Below, piece after piece: positions 1 to 12,278 of a stretch of DNA of 64,000 bases. The notes beneath the pieces are model-generated. The model searched no databases. It saw only the letters and a program-made list of their open reading frames with translations, and was not told the DNA's origin. A program made the position numbers and the translations under genes. Within the stretch, counting starts at the first letter, position 1; each line of letters begins with the position of its first letter. The stretch comes from Trichosphaerium sp. ATCC 40318 (lineage: Eukaryota; Discosea; Flabellinia; Trichosidae), in the NCBI GenBank assembly GCA_038496445.1, contig JALMLS010000447.1, forward strand, positions 1 through 64,000, given 5' to 3'.

Positions 1-534
1 CAAGCCAAGGTACCCACACGTGATAAAAATTTTAAGAAAACAACGTTTTTCTTTTAAAGGAAAAAACGCCACCAGTAGGCCTGAAAATAAGCACGTGCTT
101 GGCCGATTTTTTCGATTATACCACCAAGCGTATTTGAACTGACAATTACCATTAGTGGTACCCAGAGCTAGTACACTACAGTCCTGGGAGGCCATTATCT
201 TGGTCGGCACAAAGTCGATTTGCGTTCAGACAGCGCCATTCAAGAAAAAATTGAAGGCTGTTGGACAGAGCCCAATCACTGTTGAACAAGGTAACGACCT
301 CGCTAAAAAAGTAAGCGCTGTTTCCTACATGGAATGCAGTGCTAAAACCCAAGAAGGTCTAAAAGAGGTACCACCTAAGAAAGAAAGAGAGAGCAAAAAA
401 AAATTCCTAAATTGTTCCTTTTTTTATTTTGTTTATCAGTTTGCTTAACAAGATGGTAGGTATTCGATGAGGCTGTAAAAGCTGTACTCTTTTCTAGCAA
501 CAAGAAGAAGAGAGGAAGGTGTACATTATTGTAG
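1..534 (+). pseudogene. Rho/Rac-family GTPase, left-arm copy, 5' part outside the window, frameshifted
   Basis: This is the 3' part of the same gene that is intact at 16199-17582 on the other strand. It enters at the end of the exon coding ENVQAK. The exon from about 154 codes WYPELVHYS. Compared with the right copy, one base is missing in CCTGGAGAGG, one A is missing after GGCACA, and one A is added before the KLKAVGQSP segment. The reading frame is therefore lost for about 15 codons around the TKVDLR (G4 region) motif. The last exon is intact and ends in [10 protein letters not shown]. The changes are homopolymer-like and could be sequence errors rather than real decay. Confidence 0.75.
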
Positions 535-2064
535 AGGGCTAATACTTTGAATTATAAGCGGACTACTGTATATCGTATGATCGTCTCTATGATGCGGGTG
601 TAATTTGAGTTAGAGGATTTTCCAAAAAAGAAAAAAAAAAGAAAAAAAAAGACAAAAAACCCCAGACGGCTTGTGGGCTTTGTTGACACTTAAAAAAAAC
701 ACTGTAACTTGTTAATCCCACACCAGTTTAAATTAATTATGTGTACACCTATTATTTGTCAAGTAATCTAGAAATATCATCGCCGTACGCGCTCCCCAGA
801 TTGACAGGAAAAATTGTATGATTTTTTGTCTCTGGAGTATTCAGACGGGACAGGACTTGATAAACTGCTATTCACTTTACTATAAGATATTTCACGTGAA
901 CGTTTCGAGGTACAACACGTGGTGACGCTTGCCTCAAGATACAATCTCCAATTTCATTGGGAGGTGCCTGTGGTGCAAGTATGCGAGCAGCGAACAAAGT
1001 GGAAGATCTATTAAGTGAGCGTTTATAAGCCTGTGCAGTTGGTGTTCTACTGAATTGCAGAAAAACTGAAGAGAAAACTACACAATTGAATTGGAGTTTT
1101 AGGCATTCTGCGCTTCTATTATTGCAATAATATGCGACGTAGTAACAATCTAAGACTTCCAAAAAAGAAAACAACAAGTTAAATTTAACTCAAAGTATAC
1201 CCAAAACAATACTTCATAGTATCCAACACACGACTCGTAAGTGGTGTTACGTAACGTATACGTTGTAGAACGAACCGCGTAGTTTCGTTTTTTGTTTTCA
1301 GATTATCTCTTTGTATCACCATCAAACAAACGCTTAATGTATATCACATGAACACTGTGTTGTGAACCCAATTAGAAAACTAAAGGTCACTTTTGTTGAT
1401 AAAAATGTTTAGTTTGCAACTTGCAAACACTTCATTTTACACTACCCTACAATACGTATACTTCTAAGTAATCTAAACACCTCAAACGAATAAACGAAAT
1501 AGCGCTAGTTGCGGAAATTCTGACTCAAACAAAGAAAAAAAGTCGCACAGTCACCGTAACTTGTAGTGCAACGATCATTGCTACCTTTCATGTCCAACAA
1601 GTGCTGTCTAAACTTGAAAAAGAAGTAAACTAGCGATATAAACTCCCTATACCAATAGAACAATCATAAAGGGAGTTGCAACCATACAATACGTTTTTCG
1701 TACGCAGTAGAAAACTCGCTTTTTTTTTCTTTTTTTGGTCAAATCCTCACACCAAAAATCCAAAACAACACACGTCTTGGATTTCCTATTTCACAAATGG
1801 TACGGGTGTATACATATCAGAGAAAATACCGCAGTTGCGGTATTGTTTTTTTTTTTTTTGTTGCTTTAAGCTTTAAATCTTTTCCCTCGCTTTCCTGGTA
1901 CACAAAACACAACCACAGTTCGGTTAGATACCCTATGGTATCCCCACAACGCCCCAATTTTATCCGGAATACCTAGTTTTCGATTAACAGGAATTTGATA
2001 CGCAAAACATCACCCACTACTTGTTGTTTTTTTTTCTCGTATGTATGCTAACTAGACGCTTAGT
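535..2064. other. Left-arm intergenic stretch
   Basis: No recognisable gene is seen between the Rho copy and the vWA gene. It holds A/T homopolymers, a TCACGTGA palindrome at 892-899, and the reverse complement of a 101-codon open frame discussed for the right arm (15554-15859). A candidate first exon for the vWA gene, only an ATG followed by GTATCC at about 1935, lies at its end. Confidence 0.5.
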
Positions 2065-4451
2065 CACTCACTAAAGCCATTTTACTGGCTCTATTCGCCG
2101 TAGTGGTTCTATCACAATCTATTGATTTGAGCCGTTGCCCTGAAGTAGATCTCGTGTTTTTATATGGTACGCACTCTTTAGTAACAACCCTGTGCAATTG
2201 CCTTTTTTTTTTTGCTGCAGTTTTCTTTCATCGCTTTTTGTTTAATTCTGCTAGATTTGTCTCAATCAATGGACGAAGAGGGCGGAAACGCTTGCGAAAG
2301 TATCGCTACTTTAACACAAGCACTAACAGAAGAAGGTATTGGTATTTCGTCAATTCAAAATTGGGCCATGGGTAAACCGGATGATTGGAAAACCAGTGAC
2401 CTTGTGGATCGTTTTGAGTGTGTTGCAACTAACCCAGACGGCCAGTACTTGACTGAAGAAACCGTCTACTTTCAGCCTGATCTACCGAACCAAGAGAGAG
2501 GGGAAGCCTACGACATATGCCAATGGCCTAACGATGAAAATCGTGGTAACGATGAGAATTGGGCTGCAGCAAGTAGTAATGCCGCTGTATACTATGAATG
2601 GACGCGTTGTTCTATGCGTGTAGTCATTCCTTTCGGTGATGAATCCGGCTGCCATGGTAGCGGAGGCTCCGATACTACTGAAGGTGTTTGGCCTTGCCCT
2701 TTTGCAGGTGGCTCAGAGGGTTGCTGCCGTGCGTTTTTTTTTTTGAATATTTGAAATCAGTTCTCTTCAATTAAGTAAACCTCCTTAACCTCCTTGCATA
2801 GTCACTGGTTCTGCGCAAGATACCAGTAGAGAGTATCTGGTAGGAAGACAAGCTGGTAATATTGCTTCAGAGATGGGGGTTACACTATTTCCAATTAGCG
2901 GTGACGTTCCTGGTACGTTTTCTAGCGAATGATTGTTTTATGTTAACATCCTTTTGTTTAGACGTACAAAATGGCTTTACAACAGCTTGCTTAGTAGATC
3001 AAATGACGGGAATGGTAAACAGAGCTCCATCTGGAAGCGCTTTCCTTGCAGATATTGCAGCTGACAAGGAAACGTTCGTGAATTCCATTAAGAACTCAAT
3101 TGAGTCATTGTGTCAACTTATTGCGAGCAATGAGGGTTCTGTTGATCCACAAACCGGACGTTATTGCTACAGTACTGGTGCTAGACCATCTACACTAACT
3201 GCTATATCTGCAAATAGTGTTATTAAAACGATAGACGGATCCCTAACAGGCGGTGAACCACCTTCTGGTTACTTAGCGCAAGCTGACTCTATGAACTATG
3301 CTGGATGGTCTGATTACCAATTCCCAGCTACCCACAATGGTACATATCGGTTTAAAACAACTTCTTGTTATTGTGGGGTTTTTACTAATTCTTACAAACA
3401 GACAATGATAAATTTTTCCGTATCGACTTTCAAATGGATACAAGCGAGTTGGGTTCCTTTAGACCAACTGATGACTTTCCTCCTGTATTTTGTGTATTAG
3501 GTGGTAAAACAAGTACGCAATCAGTACCCACACTAGATTGATTGTTTGGCTAACAACTTTGTTAAAAGTTAGCGCCTGGATGAACACAGAACGACTTGTA
3601 GAAAGTGACCAATTTTCTTCAGGCCGCTATTCCTCCACAACTGGCCTCAAATACAAAAAATGGACACAATGCTGGGAATGGCCAAAGGGCTTTGTACACA
3701 CAAGCGAAGGTCTTAATGCTGAGCGTGCATGGGGTGGTAGTTTCGTACTTGTTCACATTAGTGACATTGATACATCCGTTAACAACCAATTCGACATGAA
3801 ACTCGTCGTCCCTAGAGAAATTGGTGAACTTGTCGATCCAAATGCTCCACCAACGCTTCCTCCTACTAGGCGTACTACAAGTCCTCCTGTACCGCCAACA
3901 CCTGCACCTACTCGTGCTCCAAATACTCTTCCTCCTACTCGTGTTGCTCAACCTACAACTCCAGTAGCACCTACAGCACCAATAGTATTTACAGCCCCAC
4001 CTACAGCAACACAATCCCCAATCTTTAATCCAACTGGACCTCCAACAACAGAAGTACCAACGCCACCAGTAACCCAACTACTGCCGTACCAACTACTGTA
4101 ACCCCTACTATACCTACAACTGAGGCCCCAGTATCACCTACTGAGCGTGCTACTCTTCCTCCACTAGGAGTTGGACAAACATATTCTCCGTCTCAGATTG
4201 CTTCTACAGCTATACCTAGCGAGGGTGTTACTCTTCCTCCACTAGGAGTTGGACAAACGTATTCTCCAGCTCAGATTGCCTCTACAGCTACCCCAGGTGG
4301 TGATGGAAGCGGTCCTTCTGCACCAGTTGCTCCTGATGCTATTAGGACTACGTCTCCTAACGGTAACAGCGGATTTATTGGCAGTTTCTCTTCCCGTGTA
4401 GTCGTTTCATTGGCAGTAATCTGTTTGGCTTTTATCGCTGCATTGCTTTAA
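2065..4451 (+). CDS. vWA-domain, Pro/Thr-rich, probably GPI-anchored surface protein (left-arm copy, one frameshift)
   Basis: This is the left-arm copy of the gene described in full at 12279-14667. The signal-peptide, vWA and cysteine-containing parts read the same as in the right copy. In the Pro/Thr-rich stalk at about 4073, four C bases are reduced to three. The frame then closes at 4101 instead of running on to the hydrophobic C-terminus and stop at 4449-4451. The single homopolymer change may be a sequencing error. If it is real, this copy would encode a truncated protein lacking its membrane anchor. Confidence 0.7.
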
Positions 4452-4894
4452 AAAGCATGAAACACGGCATTTCCATTCAAACAACGAGAGAACTGGAAAA
4501 CTTATCTTATTTTCACACAAAACAAAAAAAAAGAAAAAAGAATCACCAGATCAAAAGTGAAATGTATCAACAACCTTTTAAATAAATTCTATTTACAACA
4601 ATTTGTCAATCTTATTCCTTCAACCAACAATTTGAAATAATGCAGCATGAATTACACGCTACACGCCTACGTGCTCTGTATTTTTCTCGTGGAATAAAGT
4701 TATCTTTCCGGTGGCGACCGGGAGTACAAGACAGTTCCATTCAGGTATTTAAAAAGCCTTCTTTGGTTGTAATAATAACTAAGACAATGTTTATTGCATG
4801 AATGGCTTGAGTTTACATCTTTTTTAGTTTGCCGAATAGAAATATTTATTTAAACGGTGAGGTTTAAGGAGGGGTTTGGGGTTCCTAGCCTACC

Positions 4895-6555
4895 TTATAA
4901 GTCTAGGAGGAGTGTTCTTGGGTCCTCTACGCCTTCTTTGATCTTTCTCAAAAAGAGGACAGCATCACGACCGTCAATGAGACGATGATCGTAAGTAAGA
5001 GCCAAGTACATCATAGGACGGATAACGATTTCGCCGTTTACTACAACTGGTTGCTCCTGTATACCATGCATACCTAGAATAGCGGATTGCGGTGGGTTAA
5101 TGATAGGTGTGCCCATCATAGATCCGTATACGCCTAATTAATAGCTTAGATCTATTATCAATACAAAAGAAGACTGTCAAGTTGTTTTTAAAGGGATTTG
5201 CGTACCGCCGTTTGAGATTGTAAAAGTGCCTCCTTGCATCTCTTCTACGCTAATCTTGTTTTCTTTGCCCTTTTTGCCTAGTTCACCAATAGTCTTTTCA
5301 ACGTCGGCAAAGGACATATTCTCTACTTGTCGTAGCACAGGTACAAGAAGACCGCGTGGTGTAGCAACAGCAATGCTGATATCAACTGAATCCTTGTGAA
5401 CAATATCATTGCCATCAATATGAGCGTTAACGATTGGAAATTGTTGCAAGGCGTTGCAAGAAGCCTAAAAAAAAACCAACGCGTAAATAACAACATGAAT
5501 GATGATTCCAGGGTACCTTAACAAAAGCGGACATGAAGCCCAACTTAACACCATGCTTCTTCAAAAATGCGTCTTTGTGTGTGGTACGCATGTCAATCAA
5601 GTTACCCAAGTTTGCGTGTTGGAACGTTGTGAGTAATGCAGCAGTGTTTTGTGAAGCCTTCAATCTCTCTGCGGTACGTACACGAATAGGTCTCATTCTT
5701 TCCTATTTTTCGAAAAAAAAAGTCAGAACTCTCTACGAGATCATCTGGAGGCACTCAAACAGTTGCCTAGGAAAGGATACGTACACGACGTTCGCCTGAT
5801 CCTGCTGGTTTATCTACTTTAGGTGCTGTAGGAGGTGGAGTTGGTGCTGATTTTGGTTGTTCGGGTTTTTTGGCTTCTTCCTTCTTTGGTGCTTCCGTTT
5901 GGGCCTTGGCTGGTTCTGCAGACTTTGCTGGCTCGGCAGGCTTGGCAGCAGCGGCACCTTCGGTGAGCACAGCGATCTTTTGATCTACTTGTACTGTGTC
6001 TGATTCTTCGACCAATAGGTCGGTGATGGTACCAGCAGTAGGTGCTCTAATGTCTACTTCAACTTTATCCGTTTCGATTTGTCCAATCGTCTCGTCGACG
6101 TCTACTGAGTCTCCTTTTGCTTTGACCCAAGTGTGTAATACACCCTCTGTAATAGAATCACCCATTGGTGGGACTTTGATGTCAATTACATCTAATAACG
6201 CGTCAGAAGGAGATAATGTAATCTTGAGGTTATTTCGGAGACTGTGTCAGCGAAAACGCCATTGGTGCGAATAGAAAGACCGTGGTGAGTACCTCCAGTC
6301 GCATACCACCTAGTTGCGTTCGTAGACGCAGCTAGCGGTGTTTTAATCTCGTTTACGCTGTTTTTTTGCCATAGCGAATAGTTTGCTGATAGTACTTTAG
6401 GTTGGCTTGTAGTACGTATTGTTGTACGAGTATTGTGCTGTACAACACGCTAAACAACACAGTTAAATAATTTAAACGTGAAAAAACGGCTTCACTAATT
6501 TCATTACCTGACTGTACGTTGATGAAAACTTTGTGGCAGTGCGTAGTAAAGCCAT
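4895..6555 (-). CDS. 2-oxoglutarate dehydrogenase E2 (dihydrolipoyl succinyltransferase), left-arm copy
   Basis: This is the mirror copy of the gene at 10173-11835, with the same exon order: presequence, lipoyl domain with the ETDKVEV motif, Pro/Ala/Lys-rich linker, and catalytic domain with the [12 protein letters not shown] motif. Two single-base differences from the right copy (near 5178 and 5769) both fall inside introns, so the coding sequence appears intact here. It transcribes away from the adjacent ribosome recycling factor copy, with 80 bp between the two start codons. Confidence 0.85.
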
Positions 6556-6635
6556 TGATACCTATTTGTATTGGTAGAAACGACAGTAAGCGAGCACTTA
6601 TCGAGACTTAAGCATTTTATCAACAAAACCAAACA

Positions 6636-7935
6636 ATGTTGCGTGGAGTGGCTTCGTTACGGATTCAAGCAGTACGACAATACAAATTAAAACAAATTTA
6701 ACCGTATGGCCACATGTTAACCGTATTAGCGTGTTGCGACTCGCCCATACACTACTAGCACGCGTGGTGTACAACGTGTGAGCGTTAAAACAGGAAACAA
6801 TACACTTCGCAAGAATCTGGCTCAAACAGACTTTAACTCCAGTCCTTGGCAACGAGTGAGGACCTACCATACGACTAACTTCGCTTTGAAGAAAGGTGGT
6901 GGCAAAGGAGGAAAGGGAAACAAAAAAAAAGGTGGTGGAGGCGGTGGACAAAGTGACGCAGAGCCTACAGGTGGTAATGAAGCTGAAGGTGCAAAATAAG
7001 AGACAAATAACCGTATTTTGAAAAATGACATTCCTCCTAGAGTTTGACTTTAAAGCGTTCTCTAAAGCAACAGCAGAAGTAATAAGTGAATGTGAGGAGG
7101 AACTTCGCGGTCTGGTACGTTTTCTGACACCTAGAAAAAAGCTGTTTTCTCAATTTTGTTTTGGCAAGTTTGGGTTTCAGTTGGACTTACAGCATATTTT
7201 AGACCCTAGGTAGGGCTGATCCAAAGACTGTTCGTAATATAGAGTGCGAATCAGGTACTATAGCCTCTTTGGGACAAGTTTCTGTTAGAGACAGAAATAC
7301 AATGCTTGTATCTCTCTATGACCCTGATATGGTCAGTGAAGTTGTTGAAGGTTGTCGTGATGCTGATATGGGACTTAAAGTCAGTATTCAAGGTGGTACT
7401 GTCTCAGTTTCTTTCCCAAAGTACGTTTTATTTTAAGTTTCAAAAAAAAGGCATGTTTTTCACGTGTTTTTTTGTCTGTTTTGTACTTGTATTATCTGTG
7501 GTTTCTGTGTTTTTTAAAACCTGTGCATAATGAGCTATTAGACCAACAAACGAAGTACCAAAAACTGATAAAGAAGGCAATTAAATCAAGAAGAAGTATG
7601 GATTTTAATTTTGATTGGATACAAACCGTTAACTCATTATGCTCTTCTGAGAAAAAAGATAATATAAGTCAAGTTTTAAGAACAAACTTAACATGCACAT
7701 TGTAGCCAAACACGTTAAAAAAACAACAAAATTCTACAGGAAGAAAAAAGTGTATGTATGGTCAAAATGTAAGGAAGCAAAACGTCATTTGGCTCATTTT
7801 CAGTCATCCTGGAGACAAACTTTATAATACTCTTAAAAACTTTGCTTTACATGATCAAAATAATGTTACTAGTCGTAGTGTAAAATTGATAAGATATATG
7901 GAAAAAGTGAAAGAAATGAACACAGTCGTGACAGT
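6636..7935 (+). pseudogene. Ribosome recycling factor, left-arm copy with scrambled 3' end
   Basis: Exons 1-4 match the right-arm copy (8802-10092): the presequence, the Gly/Lys-rich insert, the ECEEELRGL segment and the ADPKTVRNIEC to VSFPK block. From about 7540 onward the sequence resembles the right copy only loosely, with many small substitutions and indels. The conserved C-terminal helix (SIREVRHEHMDLL in the other copy) cannot be read. The abrupt loss of quality close to the palindrome hinge looks like noisy sequence rather than ordinary pseudogene drift. Confidence 0.7.
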
Positions 7936-8157
7936 GAATGAAATACGTGAAATGAAAATTGATACAATAATGAAAGAAAGTGAGCTACATATGAATTCTT
8001 GAAAGTAAAATCAGGAATAATAACACGTGACAAGATATGTTTTTAGAATTGGAATGTAAGAGAGCCTACAACCTTGAAGAATGATAAGATATTTAAACAC
8101 TAATCATAAAAACAGATTTGACAAAAGATTTACTTTGCTTGATTACATAAAATCCTG

Positions 8158-8205
8158 TCCCGATTTCAAAAAAAATATGTACGTATTTCTTTTTTGAAAT
8201 CGGGA
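8158..8205. repeat. Hinge of the inverted duplication (short perfect-stem palindrome)
   Basis: A stem of CCCGATTTCAAAAAA pairs with TTTTTTGAAATCGGG around a short AT-rich core containing TACGTA. Flanking bases also pair loosely (CATAAAATCCTGT against ATCCTGTTTTATG). The two arms meet here: sequence left of it is the noisy copy of sequence to its right. Confidence 0.8.
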
Positions 8206-8252
8206 TCCTGTTTTATGTATTTTGCACGTATCTTGTACAATTGTTTTTTTGT

Positions 8253-8670
8253 GAGACTAGGTTGTTTAAAATCTTGCGCGTTCTTCAACTTGTGGCTTAA
8301 CATTGTTTAGTGTTTTTCGACTAAAACAGCTTTCATTGACTTTCACCAGTCTGGTGTTCACCATAACCGCATGAGTTCTTAACAATCAAATTCTTGCTTT
8401 CAATTCTGGGTAATCCTTTTGACTTTAAGACTGGACATTATTAACCCACACTACTTAATAAGCAAAACACACCACCCCTAGCATATAATAGGCTAGACTT
8501 AAATTTCACTTCACAAGATATGTTCTTAATAGATGATACTGAAAAAAGAGTGATACAAATTTCTTTTTTGATGGTACAACATGTTTTAGTAAAAAAGTAA
8601 ATGTTTTGCTCAAATCTGTTTTATGATTAGGTTGTTTAAATATCTTGCGCGTTCTTCAATACTTGTAGGC
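8253..8670 (+). repeat. Direct repeat pair flanking a segment present only in the right arm
   Basis: A roughly 35-bp sequence, AGGTTGTTTAAA(T)ATCTTGCGCGTTCTTCAA split across two copies, occurs at about 8259-8294 and again at about 8629-8665. The intervening 370 bp have no counterpart in the left arm, where a single degraded copy (about 8068-8100) leads almost straight into the hinge. This is what deletion or mis-joining between two direct repeats would produce. Confidence 0.7.
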
Positions 8671-8801
8671 TCTCTTACTTCCAACTTCTGAAAAACATAT
8701 CTTGTCACGTGTTTTATTTGTGATTTTACTTACTCAAGAATTAAAATATGTAGCCACTTTCTTTTGAGATTGTTGTATGAATTTTGATTTGACGTATTTG
8801 A

Positions 8802-10092
8802 TTATGTCTGTTGTGTTTCGATTTCTTTCACTTTTTCCTTTATCATCTTATCAATTTTAGCATTCGACTCAGTAACATTATTTTGAATCTAGGGTAAAGC
8901 AAAGTGAGTAAGAGCTATTGGAAAGTTTGAAAAAAAAATAGTGAGAAATGGCACAAAGTGGTTTGCTCTTACCCTTGATTTGCTACGACGTATCGCGTCT
9001 TCTGGAACTCCTTCCAATTCGGATAAAAGGTCCATATGCTCATGACGTACTTCTCTTATACTATCTTTATACTAGAAGAGCATAATGAGTTAGACGGTAC
9101 TGTATCCAAACAAAAAAAAAATCCATACTTCTTGTTGAGTTTCCTTTGCCTTCTTTATCAGTTTTTGTCGTACTTCGTTTGTTGGTCTAATAGCTCATTA
9201 TGCACAGGTTTTAAAAAACACAGAAACCACAGATAATACAAGTACAAAACAGACAAAAAAACACGTGAAAAACATGCCTTTTTTTTGAAACTTAAAATAA
9301 AACGTACTTTGGGAAAGAAACTGAGACAGTACCACCTTGAATACTGACTTTAAGTCCCATATCAGCATCACGACAACCTTCAACAACTTCACTGACCATA
9401 TCAGGGTCATAGAGAGATACAAGCATTGTATTTCTGTCTCTAACAGAAACTTGTCCCAAAGAGGCTATAGTACCTGATTCGCACTCTATATTACGAACAG
9501 TCTTTGGATCAGCCCTACCTAGGGTCTAAAATATGCTGTAAGTCCAACTGAAACCCAAACTTGCCAAAACAAAATTGAGAAAACAGCTTTTTTCTAGGTG
9601 TCAGAAAACGTACCAGACCGCGAAGTTCCTCCTCACATTCACTTATTACTTCTGCTGTTGCTTTAGAGAACGCTTTAAAGTCAAACTCTAGGAGGAATGT
9701 CATTTTTCAAAATACGGTTATTTGTCTCTTATTTTGCACCTTCAGCTTCATTACCACCTGTAGGCTCTGCGTCACTTTGTCCACCGCCTCCACCACCTTT
9801 TTTTTTGTTTCCCTTTCCTCCTTTGCCACCACCTTTCTTCAAAGCGAAGTTAGTCGTATGGTAGGTCCTCACTCGTTGCCAAGGACTGGAGTTAAAGTCT
9901 GTTTGAGCCAGATTCTTGCGAAGTGTATTGTTTCCTGTTTTAACGCTCACACGTTGTACACCACGCGTGCTAGTAGTGTATGGGCGAGTCGCAACACGCT
10001 AATACGGTTAACATGTGGCCATACGGTTAAATTTGTTTTAATTTGTATTGTCGTACTGCTTGAATCCGTAACGAAGCCACTCCACGCAACAT
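8802..10092 (-). CDS. Ribosome recycling factor, organellar
   Basis: RRF releases post-termination ribosomes with EF-G; a nuclear copy with a presequence acts in mitochondria or plastids. The spliced product starts MLRGVASLRIQA, then an Arg/Ser/Thr-rich presequence, then a Gly/Lys low-complexity insert (GGGKGGKGNKKKGGGGGG). The RRF core follows: EELRGLTLGRADPKTV, NIECESGTIASLGQVSV, LYDPDMVSEVVEGCRDADMG, PKPTNEVRQKLIKKAKE, DSIREVRHEHMDLL and a final charged helix ending IETQQT. Six or more introns are inferred; junctions such as GTACG..TTTTAG restore the family alignment exactly. The Gly/Lys insert before the core is unusual. It shares an 80-bp divergent promoter with the E2 gene. Confidence 0.88.
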
Positions 10093-10172
10093 TGTTTGGT
10101 TTTGTTGATAAAATGCTTAAGTCTCGATAAGTGCTCGCTTACTGTCGTTTCTACCAATACAAATAGGTATCA

Positions 10173-11835
10173 ATGGCTTTACTACGCACTGCCACAAAGT
10201 TTTCATCAACGTACAGTCAGGTAATGAAATTAGTGAAGCCGTTTTTTCACGTTTAAATTATTTAACTGTGTTGTTTAGCGTGTTGTACAGCACAATACTC
10301 GTACAACAATACGTACTACAAGCCAACCTAAAGTACTATCAGCAAACTATTCGCTATGGCAAAAAAACAGCGTAAACGAGATTAAAACACCGCTAGCTGC
10401 GTCTACGAACGCAACTAGGTGGTATGCGACTGGAGGTACTCACCACGGTCTTTCTATTCGCACCAATGGCGTTTTCGCTGACACAGTCTCCGAAATAACC
10501 TCAAGATTACATTATCTCCTTCTGACGCGTTATTAGATGTAATTGACATCAAAGTCCCACCAATGGGTGATTCTATTACAGAGGGTGTATTACACACTTG
10601 GGTCAAAGCAAAAGGAGACTCAGTAGACGTCGACGAGACGATTGGACAAATCGAAACGGATAAAGTTGAAGTAGACATTAGAGCACCTACTGCTGGTACC
10701 ATCACCGACCTATTGGTCGAAGAATCAGACACAGTACAAGTAGATCAAAAGATCGCTGTGCTCACCGAAGGTGCCGCTGCTGCCAAGCCTGCCGAGCCAG
10801 CAAAGTCTGCAGAACCAGCCAAGGCCCAAACGGAAGCACCAAAGAAGGAAGAAGCCAAAAAACCCGAACAACCAAAATCAGCACCAACTCCACCTCCTAC
10901 AGCACCTAAAGTAGATAAACCAGCAGGATCAGGCGAACGTCGTGTACGTATCCTTTCCCTAGGCAACTGTTTGAGTGCCTCCAGATGATCTCGTAGAGAG
11001 TTCTGACTTTTTTTTTCGAAAAATAGGAAAGAATGAGACCTATTCGTGTACGTACCGCAGAGAGATTGAAGGCTTCACAAAACACTGCTGCATTACTCAC
11101 AACGTTCCAACACGCAAACTTGGGTAACTTGATTGACATGCGTACCACACACAAAGACGCATTTTTGAAGAAGCATGGTGTTAAGTTGGGCTTCATGTCC
11201 GCTTTTGTTAAGGTACCCTGGAATCATCATTCATGTTGTTATTTACGCGTTGGTTTTTTTTTAGGCTTCTTGCAACGCCTTGCAACAATTTCCAATCGTT
11301 AACGCTCATATTGATGGCAATGATATTGTTCACAAGGATTCAGTTGATATCAGCATTGCTGTTGCTACACCACGCGGTCTTCTTGTACCTGTGCTACGAC
11401 AAGTAGAGAATATGTCCTTTGCCGACGTTGAAAAGACTATTGGTGAACTAGGCAAAAAGGGCAAAGAAAACAAGATTAGCGTAGAAGAGATGCAAGGAGG
11501 CACTTTTACAATCTCAAACGGCGGTACGCAAATCCCTTTAAAAACAACTTCGACAGTCTTCTTTTGTATTGATAATAGATCTAAGCTATTAATTAGGCGT
11601 ATACGGATCTATGATGGGCACACCTATCATTAACCCACCGCAATCCGCTATTCTAGGTATGCATGGTATACAGGAGCAACCAGTTGTAGTAAACGGCGAA
11701 ATCGTTATCCGTCCTATGATGTACTTGGCTCTTACTTACGATCATCGTCTCATTGACGGTCGTGATGCTGTCCTCTTTTTGAGAAAGATCAAAGAAGGCG
11801 TAGAGGACCCAAGAACACTCCTCCTAGACTTATAA
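10173..11835 (+). CDS. Dihydrolipoyllysine-residue succinyltransferase (E2 of 2-oxoglutarate dehydrogenase)
   Basis: This enzyme transfers succinyl groups from lipoamide to CoA in the mitochondrial TCA cycle. The spliced protein has an Arg/Ser/Thr-rich presequence ([16 protein letters not shown]), then one lipoyl domain with [12 protein letters not shown] and the lipoylated Lys in ETDKVEV (codon 10662-10664). A Pro/Ala/Lys/Glu linker follows, then a catalytic domain. Catalytic-domain motifs are [50 protein letters not shown] and [12 protein letters not shown]; the catalytic His codon is 11743-11745. No E1/E3-binding domain is evident between linker and catalytic domain, as is usual for eukaryotic E2o. 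Introns begin GTAATG or GTACG and give phase-consistent joins. The sequence is closer to E2o/SucB than to the pyruvate E2. Confidence 0.92.
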
Positions 11836-12278
11836 GGTAGGCTAGGAACCCCAAACCCCTCCTTAAACCTCACCGTTTAAATAAATATTTCTATTCGGCA
11901 AACTAAAAAAGATGTAAACTCAAGCCATTCATGCAATAAACATTGTCTTAGTTATTATTACAACCAAAGAAGGCTTTTTAAATACCTGAATGGAACTGTC
12001 TTGTACTCCCGGTCGCCACCGGAAAGATAACTTTATTCCACGAGAAAAATACAGAGCACGTAGGCGTGTAGCGTGTAATTCATGCTGCATTATTTCAAAT
12101 TGTTGGTTGAAGGAATAAGATTGACAAATTGTTGTAAATAGAATTTATTTAAAAGGTTGTTGATACATTTCACTTTTGATCTGGTGATTCTTTTTTCTTT
12201 TTTTTTGTTTTGTGTGAAAATAAGATAAGTTTTCCAGTTCTCTCGTTGTTTGAATGGAAATGCCGTGTTTCATGCTTT

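Larger units (their letters stand above)
1..8180 (+). repeat. Left arm of a large inverted duplication
   Basis: This stretch is the reverse complement of the sequence up to position 16733. Base 1 pairs with 16733, and paired coordinates add up to about 16731 along most of the arm. The same four genes are present as in the right arm. Agreement is near-perfect apart from scattered single-base indels, many in homopolymers, and a noisy region at 7540-8180. That region is shorter than its partner at about 8205-9190 and full of small differences. The window starts inside the arm, so the outer limit is unknown. Confidence 0.95.

Noticed and set aside
3619-4077. Minus-strand open frame rich in Trp/Arg/Cys opposite the vWA stalk
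   Set aside because: Antisense shadow of the PT-rich region; composition follows from the repeat codons.
1-8180. Telomere or terminal repeat at the window start
   Set aside because: No short tandem telomere repeat is present; the sequence opens inside a Rho exon.
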